From an uncultured delta proteobacterium (GTDB taxonomy: Bacteria > Desulfobacterota > WTBG01 > CAIYCZ01): a stretch of 5,359 nt of DNA. This document shows positions 1-5,359 of the stretch, in pieces (position 1 is the first letter of the stretch; each line of letters starts with the position of its first letter). Under the pieces are notes generated by a model. That model saw only the letters and a program-made list of their open reading frames with translations, was not told the origin of the DNA and searched no databases. The position numbers were made by a program, and so were the translations under genes. The DNA is taken from contig CAIYCZ010000002.1 of NCBI GenBank assembly GCA_903924805.1, positions 1 to 5,359 of the forward strand. The letters run 5' to 3'.

Positions 1-1
1 T

Positions 2-163
2 GCAGATAAGCCGGTCTCAATACCCGCTTCGGTGCTTAATAAAATAGAAACAGTAGTATCAGATATAGAGGGGGCGGCTGCAGAAGATATGAAAGTAAAG
101 ATACATGCGGTGCAGGTGATTCTCAGAGAAGACGGGCTTCTAAAAATTCTCAAAGGCAGATAA
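2..163 (+). CDS. C-terminal end of an unidentified protein (5' end outside window)
   Basis: An open frame enters from the left edge and ends at TAA 161-163, giving 53 residues that end in ILREDGLLKILKGR. It was read directly from the sequence in the frame starting at base 2. The visible part has an acidic, helix-like stretch (VLNKIETVVSDIEGAAAED) followed by an alternating strand-like stretch (MKVKIHAVQVIL) and a terminal DG turn. I do not recognise the family. The layout is faintly like the end of LmeA/DUF2993-type lipid-binding proteins, but this is a weak guess. It is the only plus-strand gene in the window. Its last 24 bases overlap the 3' end of the ABC permease gene in convergent orientation, with no terminator-like hairpin plus T-run after the stop. 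It could be a chance open frame, though 53 codons running to the edge with sensible composition argues for a real gene end. Confidence 0.5.
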   Translation, partial: ADKPVSIPASVLNKIETVVSDIEGAAAEDMKVKIHAVQVILREDGLLKILKGR

Positions 164-1840
164 TCTTCGTATCCCGGTCCTCATCGGGAGATAAAAGACC
201 AGGGCGTTAATCACCACTACTGCTGCACCTGAAGCAATAATTTGAATCCACTGGACTGCTGTCAAAGAAGCACCTCTGAAACGGCTCATCAGCACGGTGT
301 ATACCGGCCCTGCTTCAAGCACCACGATAACCCCTATAAACAGCACCGCCAGAATCATGTACATGAGCCCGCCGAACCCCGTTGGTATCTGGGCTTTGTT
401 TTCAACATCAAACCGCGGATATACTGCCCCGCATCCGATGCTCAGGCTGGTTATGCCAAACGTCATCAGAGCTATGGTTATTGAGGAAACAATCAGCATA
501 AAGCCGTCCACCCTGAGCAGATAGTTGGAGCATAGTATCAGGCTTTCGGCCAGCATCAGCAGAAAGGTAAAATTCATCCAGAATTTGCACCATATAAAAC
601 TTCTCAGCTGCATGGGTGATGATTTTATTATCCAGAACGACTCACCTTCAATGCTGATAGCCGGAAAGGCAAACCGGACTGCCACTGCAGCCAGCGTGAA
701 TCCGGCAAGGCCCAGATTAAGAAACGCAATTATATTTTGCAGATAAATAGTGGGAAAGGGGCTTTTTTCCATCGGCAGGACACTGAAGTTATACAGGTAG
801 ATGACAATTATTGCGGAAAGGATAAACAGCTGAGACCACTGGCCGGAATCCCTGAAGAAACAATATATGTCCTTAGTAATGAGCGCCCTGGTGGCCGGCG
901 CAAGCCGGGACAGCAGCCGTTTCACAATGAAGGTAAATAGCCTGTTCTTTGTCAGCCGGGCAGACGTGGACTCCTGGGATTTTGACCATGCAGCAAAATA
1001 AATCTTTTTAAATACGGCAGTTTCAATAATCATGACAGCCAGAGCGGTGCTCCACAGGAGAAGAAAATTGAACAGAAAATCATTACCCCCGGGCATGAGA
1101 AATGATGCTATCGTATCTGTTGCCCACTGGCTTGGCAGAAATGGTGAGGTTGGCGCCTGTAGTGCTGAAAAATAGTCAATAACCGTGCGGAAGGATTCCG
1201 GGTCAACCAGTTTTTCCGGCTGCAAAAACCTGAACAGGCAATAGAGACCGATGCCCACAAACAGGAACAGCAAAACCATAACGTCCCTTACGCGCCGTGC
1301 CGGGAACGCAAGCGTAAGTCCTATTGCTATGCATATGCCTATGGCGCCACAGATAATGATAAACGGGACCATCGTAGTAATAAGGACGCCATAGTACGGG
1401 AGCGCCTGTTTATATGCGATGCCGTAGGACAGGAAGACCGGCAGACTGAACAGCACCACCATCCAGGAGCTGTTGATAATGGTTTCAAAAAACTTTGCCA
1501 GATAGAGGTCCTGGAGCTGCAGCGGAGAAGATATAATAAGCTGAAGCTCTTCAGACATGAAAAATGATGAAAGGGCGGTTATGATATTGCTGAAAATAAG
1601 GATGGAAAAAAAGGTGAGAAACACCATCGAAAGCAGTTTTGCCGCAAGTATATCACCAAATCCCTCAATCCCCTTCAGGTACACAAGCACCCGGTAAAAG
1701 ACGGCAAAAATCCCTGACCAGAACAGAAGTCCGAGCACTACAGCAATGGCAAGCTTTGTGAGAGCACTGCGGTTTCTCAATCTGACCCTGTTTCTTAACC
1801 CGGCAATCTTCGGATATACAAGACACAGAACATGATACAT
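140..1840 (-). CDS. ABC exporter permease, two-half 12-helix membrane protein
   Basis: This is the membrane subunit of an ABC transporter, 566 residues, and fits the 'putative ABC exporter' permease group (PF16949-like, by recognition). Hydrophobic segments appear near residues 30-50, 68-92, 123-143, 152-180, 186-206, 254-273, 336-352, 366-391, 420-440, 447-475, 488-508 and 530-551, about twelve in all. The two halves carry a matching polar motif: SEELQLIISSPLQLQDLYLAKF-like at 96-117 and GESFWIIKSSPMQLRSFIWCKF-like at 399-420. This suggests duplication of a six-helix unit. A basic N-terminus (RNRVRLRNR, 16-24) is probably cytoplasmic. The ATG directly follows the ATPase stop (TAAATG), with GAGG six bases upstream inside the ATPase gene, so the start is secure and coupled. 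The partner is the adjacent ATPase. The substrate is unknown; peptide, lipid or drug efflux are all possible. The 3' end overlaps the convergent gene at its left by 24 bases. Confidence 0.88.
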   Translation of the reverse strand: MYHVLCLVYPKIAGLRNRVRLRNRSALTKLAIAVVLGLLFWSGIFAVFYRVLVYLKGIEGFGDILAAKLLSMVFLTFFSILIFSNIITALSSFFMSEELQLIISSPLQLQDLYLAKFFETIINSSWMVVLFSLPVFLSYGIAYKQALPYYGVLITTMVPFIIICGAIGICIAIGLTLAFPARRVRDVMVLLFLFVGIGLYCLFRFLQPEKLVDPESFRTVIDYFSALQAPTSPFLPSQWATDTIASFLMPGGNDFLFNFLLLWSTALAVMIIETAVFKKIYFAAWSKSQESTSARLTKNRLFTFIVKRLLSRLAPATRALITKDIYCFFRDSGQWSQLFILSAIIVIYLYNFSVLPMEKSPFPTIYLQNIIAFLNLGLAGFTLAAVAVRFAFPAISIEGESFWIIKSSPMQLRSFIWCKFWMNFTFLLMLAESLILCSNYLLRVDGFMLIVSSITIALMTFGITSLSIGCGAVYPRFDVENKAQIPTGFGGLMYMILAVLFIGVIVVLEAGPVYTVLMSRFRGASLTAVQWIQIIASGAAVVVINALVFYLPMRTGIRRLSAFENF

Positions 1841-2599
1841 TTAAAACCTCAGCGCTTCTATTACCTCAGTCATCTCCTCTTCACCGGTCAGCTTAAAAAA
1901 TATTGATTCCAGCTTTTTGCCTTCCGTGCCGGAAGACTCCCGCAACTCCTTCATGGTACCGACTGCAATCAATTTCCCCTCCTGAATGATACCGATCCGG
2001 TCACACATCTCTTCAGCAATTTCAAGTGTGTGGGTGGACATGAAAATGGTCACCCCGCTCCGGCACAGGCCTTTGAAAATTCTTTTCACCAGCTTGGCAC
2101 CGGCCGGGTCAAGCCCGACCATCGGTTCATCAACGATGATGACCCGTGGCCTGTGGATAAGGGCTGATGCCATAACCAGCCGCTGTTTCATGCCGTGGGA
2201 AAATCCTTCAACCAGTTCATCACCCCATGATTCCAGATTAAACAGGTCAAGGAACTGCCTGATGCGCTCTTCAGTCTGGTCGGGCGGCAGGCTGTACAAT
2301 CCGCCAATAAACCGGAGGAATTCCCTGCCGGTCAGTTTTCCGTAGATAAACGGCCGGTCCGGAATAAAGCCCGTTATCCTTTTAGCTTCTACCGGGTGCT
2401 GTGAAAGGTCCCATTGATCAATAACGATGCTGCCGGAGGTGGGTTTTAAAAGACCGGCTATCATTCGTATCGTGGTAGTCTTGCCGGCACCGTTTGGCCC
2501 TAAGAAGCCGAATATTTCGCCGCTGAAGACTTCCAGAGATACATCGTTTACCGCGACCAGTGAATTATACTGTTTGCTGAGATGAATAAGTCTGATCAT
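1841..2599 (-). CDS. ABC transporter ATP-binding protein (ABC-2 exporter class)
   Basis: This is the cytoplasmic ATPase that powers the permease encoded directly downstream. It has 252 residues, normal for a single nucleotide-binding domain with a short C-terminal tail. From the ATG, the motifs are Walker A GPNGAGKT (34-41), signature FSHGMKQR (133-140), Walker B VIIVDEP (153-159), D-loop GLDPAG (162-167) and switch His190 in STH. The Q-loop position reads GFIPDRPFIYGKLTG, with Asp81 where many ABC ATPases have Gln. The FSHGM signature is typical of ABC-2 exporters rather than importers. The frame extends two codons further to a GTG at 2605. I chose the ATG at 2599 because it makes an ATGA overlap with the preceding gene's stop and has GGAG five bases upstream, whereas the GTG overlaps that GGAG. 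All catalytic residues are present, so the protein should be active. Confidence 0.93.
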   Translation of the reverse strand: MIRLIHLSKQYNSLVAVNDVSLEVFSGEIFGFLGPNGAGKTTTIRMIAGLLKPTSGSIVIDQWDLSQHPVEAKRITGFIPDRPFIYGKLTGREFLRFIGGLYSLPPDQTEERIRQFLDLFNLESWGDELVEGFSHGMKQRLVMASALIHRPRVIIVDEPMVGLDPAGAKLVKRIFKGLCRSGVTIFMSTHTLEIAEEMCDRIGIIQEGKLIAVGTMKELRESSGTEGKKLESIFFKLTGEEEMTEVIEALRF

Positions 2600-4056
2600 G
2601 AACACTCCAGAACTTCTATAGAGAGCTTTCCGACAATGCGTACCAGTTCAAGCTGCCTGTCAATCTCGCCTTCCACAAATTTTATGTGCGTAACATCAGC
2701 CGGAAACTGGTTCAGCGCCGGATCCACGGTAACCCATGCATTCAGATACACCTCGACCCATGCGTGATAATAAAACTTCCCGTTGACATATACAATACCG
2801 GCACAGGTCTTTGCCGGTATTCCCGCTGCTCTGCACAGTGCAGCAAAAAGCACCGCATGCTCATTGCAGTCACCCCGCATGGTACGCAGCACTTCAACGG
2901 CGCTGGGGATGCTGAAGGTCGGTATCTTCTCGATATGTACATACACCCACTCAAGAAGCTTTTTAACAATTTTTTGAGCGTCCCGCTCATTTCCGATTAT
3001 TGTTTTCATCTGGCCGGTCACGCCAATGCTGTCGCTTTGAATGAATGGGCTTGCGCTCAGGTATTCCTGAAACCCGGCCTGCCGGAACGGAACAATGAAC
3101 GTCTGAGTATCCTGTATGGTTTCAAGCTGTATATCAAGAATGTCGTTGTGCCGGCTCTGGCGGCCGCCGTGCAGGACAAACCCGTCTAAGGCAACATTTT
3201 CCAGGCGAACCCTTAGATGCGCCATGCGCTCTTTATCTACGGGACGGTTTACCGGTATGCCTGTAGCTGCAATAATGTCCGGCGGCTTCCCCGTGCTGCC
3301 TGCTGTGGCAGCCTCTTTTGACTCCTTAACAAGGATAAACCCCATGGGGCTTTGTTCTTTAACTGTTTCTCCGTTTTCATCTATCCACGAATAAACCGTT
3401 ATCCCGCTGAATGACTCCTTTATTCGGACGCACGGGTATTTCTTCCCTTTAATAATAACGACCTCAGGTCCTTCTACCTGCGCGATTATTTTCCTGTTGC
3501 TCATCGTGAATGGATCAAAAACTGTCCGCGCGATCTTTTTCCCGGATGAAAGCCCTTCCCGTGCCATGACAAATCTCAGGCTTCCTTCAAGGCAGGGTGC
3601 TTCTTCCAGTGCTATCTTTGTCTCCTGAACAGTTCCACCGGTACTTAATTTCATATGCACCGTAGTTCCCGAAACTTCACCTGACGCAGAGAAGCTTATA
3701 ATACCTGCCTGTATCTTAAAATTAAATGAACGCAGGACAAGGTTCTTATCTGTGTCCGCATTAATAGCTGTGGTTATTCGCTGCGGGACATCCAGCATGC
3801 TTAAATCCATAACCGCTTCTTCAGCAAAATGATACCCGGCAGCGGTAATCTCACGCCGTGAGAAGGTATAGCCGGCTTTCTTTTCTTTAAAATAAATCCC
3901 TGCCCATTCTTCTCCTGCTTCAATTTCTGTACCTGCCGATTTCTGATGCGTCACCGGTTGTGCCGGGACTACCAGGGTCTTTTTGACAAGAAGCCCCATC
4001 ATGCCTATCCAGGCCACGATAACGAGAGCGCTTGCTATTTTCTTAACATTCCGCAT
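2596..4056 (-). CDS. Membrane-anchored transglutaminase-like protein
   Basis: The protein has 486 residues from the ATG at 4056. Residues 1-28 form a short basic start (MRNVKK) and one hydrophobic helix, a signal anchor or uncleaved signal, so the bulk should lie in the periplasm. Residues about 45-255 look like a beta-rich domain (EEWAGIYFKEKKAGYTFSRR near 49-68; WIDENGETV near 224-232) of the kind often placed before such enzymes. The C-terminal domain carries the transglutaminase-core triad: Cys397 in MRGDCNEHA, His431 in YYHAWVEVY and Asp445 in VTVDPALNQ. The family includes protein cross-linking enzymes and thiol peptidases, so the exact reaction is open. It is the first gene of the ABC exporter operon and overlaps the ATPase by ATGA. 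The open frame continues 12 codons upstream to a TTG at 4092, which I rejected because it lies within the terminator stem. Neither start has a clear ribosome binding site, which is unusual. Confidence 0.85.
   Translation of the reverse strand: MRNVKKIASALVIVAWIGMMGLLVKKTLVVPAQPVTHQKSAGTEIEAGEEWAGIYFKEKKAGYTFSRREITAAGYHFAEEAVMDLSMLDVPQRITTAINADTDKNLVLRSFNFKIQAGIISFSASGEVSGTTVHMKLSTGGTVQETKIALEEAPCLEGSLRFVMAREGLSSGKKIARTVFDPFTMSNRKIIAQVEGPEVVIIKGKKYPCVRIKESFSGITVYSWIDENGETVKEQSPMGFILVKESKEAATAGSTGKPPDIIAATGIPVNRPVDKERMAHLRVRLENVALDGFVLHGGRQSRHNDILDIQLETIQDTQTFIVPFRQAGFQEYLSASPFIQSDSIGVTGQMKTIIGNERDAQKIVKKLLEWVYVHIEKIPTFSIPSAVEVLRTMRGDCNEHAVLFAALCRAAGIPAKTCAGIVYVNGKFYYHAWVEVYLNAWVTVDPALNQFPADVTHIKFVEGEIDRQLELVRIVGKLSIEVLECS
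2605..2608 (-). promoter_or_regulatory. Ribosome binding site of the ABC ATPase gene
   Basis: GGAG on the minus strand lies five bases before the ATG at 2599, inside the last codons of the transglutaminase gene. It decides the start: the alternative GTG at 2605-2603 shares a base with this site and could not use it. Together with the ATGA overlap it indicates coupled translation. Confidence 0.7.
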
Positions 4057-4064
4057 AAGAGATG

Positions 4065-4097
4065 AAAAAAGCCCTGATGCGAATGCATTCAAGGCTT
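4065..4097 (-). terminator. Intrinsic terminator downstream of the HU/IHF gene
   Basis: Read on the minus strand, the stem AAGCCTTG pairs with CAGGGCTT (one G-U pair). It continues, after a one-base A bulge, with ATGC pairing with GCAT around an ATTC loop, and runs into six Ts. On the plus strand the G-U pair becomes a C/A mismatch and no T-run follows, so the signal works leftward. It lies 53 bases past the HU/IHF stop and ends eight bases before the ATG of the transglutaminase gene. Confidence 0.85.
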
Positions 4098-4150
4098 AAT
4101 GATTTAGTGCATGAATGTGGATTGATGTGGAGATGGTTTTATCTTTATTA

Positions 4151-4438
4151 TTACCCGGTGGTTTTCTTGTTAATCCTCTCGCGCAGATCTTTTCCGACTT
4201 TAAAAAAGGGGCGCTTCTTTGGTTCTATGGAAATCTCATTTCCGGTGCGGGGATGATTACCGCTGCGTCCTTCATATTTTCTAACCTTGAAGCTTCCAAA
4301 GCCGCGTATTTCAATACCATCATCGCTCTTAAGAGCATGTATCATGCTGTCAAATACTGTTTTCACTGAAATTTCAGCATCTTTGGGCAGGATTTTTGCC
4401 TGTTCTGCCAATTTCTGGATAAGCTCTGATTTTACCAT
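4151..4438 (-). CDS. HU/IHF-family DNA-bending protein (IHF-beta-like)
   Basis: This is a 95-residue nucleoid-associated protein that binds and bends DNA as a dimer, and its length is typical of the family. The N-terminal KSELIQKLAEQ (3-13) begins the dimerisation helices. The beta-arm domain shows IEIRGFGSFKVR (42-53), the arm R-S-G-N-H-P-R-T-G (58-66) with the intercalating proline Pro63, and PFFKVGKDLRERI (77-89) at the C-terminal helix. Similarity to IhfB is clear (KSELI start, IEIRGFGSF, FK.GK.LR.R), but many bacteria outside the gamma group carry similar single-gene homologues, so I do not assign ihfB. The arm reads GNHP where the consensus is GRNP. The frame extends three codons to a GTG at 4447. 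The ATG at 4438 is preferred because GGGG lies eight bases before it and it gives the usual family start. It is preceded by its own promoter and followed by a terminator, so it is probably transcribed alone, with some readthrough into the transporter operon. Confidence 0.93.
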   Translation of the reverse strand: MVKSELIQKLAEQAKILPKDAEISVKTVFDSMIHALKSDDGIEIRGFGSFKVRKYEGRSGNHPRTGNEISIEPKKRPFFKVGKDLRERINKKTTG

Positions 4439-4446
4439 GATGCGCA

Positions 4447-4450
4447 CCCC
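4447..4450 (-). promoter_or_regulatory. Ribosome binding site of the HU/IHF gene
   Basis: GGGG on the minus strand lies eight bases before the ATG at 4438. The in-frame GTG three codons upstream shares a base with this run and so would have no site of its own, which decides the start in favour of the ATG. Confidence 0.55.
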
Positions 4451-4497
4451 ATATATATCTAAGATTGTTCATATCAGGTACTTGTTTATACGTGCAA

Positions 4498-4527
4498 TCT
4501 ATATCATCGCTGATTAACTATTGTCAA
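4498..4527 (-). promoter_or_regulatory. Sigma-70-type promoter for the HU/IHF gene
   Basis: On the minus strand a perfect -35 box TTGACA (4527-4522) is followed after 18 bases by TATAGA (4503-4498), which matches TATAAT at four of six positions. The predicted transcript start is near 4491, leaving a leader of about 50 bases before the ATG at 4438. The sequence just upstream of the -35 box is the truncated hsdR end, so any upstream activating element now comes from foreign DNA. Assigned by eye from consensus only. Confidence 0.65.
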
Positions 4528-4538
4528 CGAAAAGTTTG

Positions 4539-4676
4539 TCAGGACTTTCTCCCCAAAAGACCATTGGGTCCAAAGGTTTCCTGATTGTAGGCATACACCG
4601 ACTCCCAGCCGAGTTGATTTTTCAGGTAATCGGTGGTTGTTTGCTGGACCAATGTGTCTTCGTTTAAGTATGTCAT
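4539..4676 (-). pseudogene. hsdR: Truncated type I restriction endonuclease subunit HsdR (first 45 codons only)
   Basis: HsdR is the ATP-dependent translocase and nuclease subunit of type I restriction enzymes, normally roughly 800-1100 residues. Only its start is here: MTYLNEDTLVQQTT at residues 1-14, then GWESVYAYNQETFGPNG (24-40) and LLGRKS, followed at once by TGA 4541-4539. I recognise this as the conserved HsdR N-terminus, where the motif normally continues SDREVV. The other two frames after the stop give only short peptides without HsdR-like sequence, so this is a physical truncation and not a single frameshift. The DEAD-box helicase and nuclease domains are absent, so the product cannot restrict DNA. 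The ATG overlaps the rhuM stop as ATGA, the normal coupled arrangement, so the original operon order is preserved up to the break. No good ribosome binding site precedes it (AAAAAGGT directly abuts the ATG). Confidence 0.88.
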
Positions 4677-5359
4677 ACCTTTTTCTTTGTAGATGTAAGT
4701 AATTTTTTGACTTCGCGATCAAAGTCGGAAACATAGTTTTTGTCCTGTATTGAGCGATATTTTTCGTATTCCGCCAATGCCTTCTTTTCCGCCTGCTTCG
4801 CGCTCACCTTGCCAGCCGAATGCAATAATTTTTTTTCAGAAATGGTCAAAAATTCATCCAACTTTCTGATCCAATCCTGCATTTTCATCAAACGGCCGCT
4901 GTTGGCTTGCAATTTCGCAAAATCAATATAGAGCGAGACGATCAGGTTCAGCTGATTTATTTCTGATTCGGTCAAATAGTTTTTCGCAACAACAATATCA
5001 TCTGTAGTAATATAATTGCTTTTAAAACTTGTGAGTCCCATCAAAGGTTTTTTGTTGTCAGCACGCTGCGTGATGATTTCGGCAGCAGTATGTCCATGCA
5101 CGGCATAGTGCATTTTGTTTTGCACAGTAGCAAAGAATTTTTGCGTCAGCTCTACATCAGCTTTGTAGTCAATACTCGTCGCGTAAATATCAGTCACTTT
5201 CTGATAAAACATTCGCTCGCTGCTTCGAATGTCCCGCACTCTCTGCAATAATTCCTGAAAATAGCGCGCCCGGCCTCCACCTTGCTTGAGCCGCTCGTCA
5301 TCCAGCGTAAAACCTTTAATCAGATATTCTCGTAATCTTTCTGTTGCCCATTTGCGAAA
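4673..5359 (-). CDS. rhuM: RhuM family protein, C-terminal 228 residues (5' end outside window)
   Basis: The frame is open to the right edge and ends at TGA 4675-4673. The visible part begins FRKWATERLREYLIKGF, continues with LDDERLK, YFQELLQRVRDIRSSER and FYQKVTDIYATS, then TAAEIITQRAD, MGLTSFK and AKNYLTESEINQLN. This is the conserved pattern of the RhuM family (PF13310-like, named after a Salmonella pathogenicity-island gene). Full members are about 330-345 residues, so roughly the first 100 are missing off the edge. The tail is rich in lysine and helix-forming residues (AEKKALAEYEKYR; STKKKV at the end). The biochemical role of RhuM is not established. Homologues commonly sit between hsdS and hsdR in type I restriction operons, as the following hsdR start shows here. 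The true start is outside the window; an apparent TTG at 5248 is only an internal Leu codon. Sampled GC is about 40%, lower than the transporter genes, which suggests transfer. Confidence 0.9.
   Translation of the reverse strand, partial: FRKWATERLREYLIKGFTLDDERLKQGGGRARYFQELLQRVRDIRSSERMFYQKVTDIYATSIDYKADVELTQKFFATVQNKMHYAVHGHTAAEIITQRADNKKPLMGLTSFKSNYITTDDIVVAKNYLTESEINQLNLIVSLYIDFAKLQANSGRLMKMQDWIRKLDEFLTISEKKLLHSAGKVSAKQAEKKALAEYEKYRSIQDKNYVSDFDREVKKLLTSTKKKV

Noticed and set aside
172..189. Inverted repeat TCCCG/CGGGA after the plus-strand stop as a terminator
   Set aside because: The stem is only five pairs with an eight-base loop and no T-run follows in either direction. It lies in the coding sequence of the permease.
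1986..2345. Plus-strand open frame of 119 codons opposite the ABC ATPase
   Set aside because: It is antisense to the Walker B and signature region, is rich in Arg and Ser as expected of a shadow, and has no recognisable domain.
2686..3189. Plus-strand open frame of 167 codons opposite the transglutaminase gene
   Set aside because: It is antisense to the conserved catalytic domain and its translation is low-complexity and unlike any family. The minus-strand frame carries the triad.
4057..4092. TTG start at 4092 for the transglutaminase, adding 12 residues
   Set aside because: The codon lies in the 5' arm of the intrinsic terminator and has no ribosome binding site. The ATG at 4056 gives a clean signal anchor with a short basic start.
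4147..4173. Possible promoter at the end of the HU/IHF gene (TTAACA at 4173-4168, AATAAT at 4152-4147, 15-base spacer)
   Set aside because: The boxes are reasonable, but the spacer is short, the region is AT-rich by chance, and the transcript would have to cross the terminator. Not enough to call without start-site data.
4504..4734. Minus-strand open frame of 76 codons overlapping the end of rhuM
   Set aside because: It overlaps both rhuM and the recognisable hsdR start in another frame and has no family resemblance, so it is a shadow of those genes.

Overview
This is chromosomal DNA from a bacterium, probably a Gram-negative. The HU/IHF-type protein, the periplasmic transglutaminase-like protein and the two-half ABC exporter resemble genes I associate with Desulfobacterota or Nitrospirota. 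That placement is inference with low confidence, because no rRNA or marker gene is present. GC is about 50% in lines sampled by eye from the left four-fifths, and about 40% over seven 60-base lines sampled from the right end. Almost everything is encoded on the minus strand.

Layout, left to right. (1) Positions 2-163 hold the last 53 codons of a plus-strand gene of unknown function. It converges on and overlaps the end of the next gene. (2) Positions 140-4056 form a tight minus-strand operon, transcribed right to left. It encodes a membrane-anchored transglutaminase-like protein, an ABC ATPase and a 12-helix ABC permease. The first two overlap by ATGA, and the last two are joined with no gap (TAA directly followed by ATG), so the three look translationally coupled. 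(3) Positions 4065-4097 hold a strong intrinsic terminator facing left. (4) Positions 4151-4438 encode a 95-residue HU/IHF-family DNA-bending protein, with a good sigma-70-type promoter at 4498-4527. (5) Positions 4539-5359 are the remains of a type I restriction-modification operon. They comprise the 3' part of rhuM, running off the right edge, and the first 45 codons of hsdR, which then stops abruptly.

How the parts fit. The transglutaminase/ATPase/permease trio most likely forms one envelope-associated export or remodelling system whose substrate cannot be read from sequence. The terminator ends the HU/IHF transcript only a few bases before the first gene of the trio, so that operon is either fed by readthrough or has a promoter I could not identify convincingly. 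The AT-rich rhuM-hsdR' segment looks like the ruined distal end of a restriction island whose breakpoint lies about 11 bases from the -35 box of the HU/IHF promoter. hsdM and hsdS would be expected beyond the right edge. I see no tRNA, rRNA, CRISPR array or insertion sequence, and no gene-free stretch longer than 300 bases.
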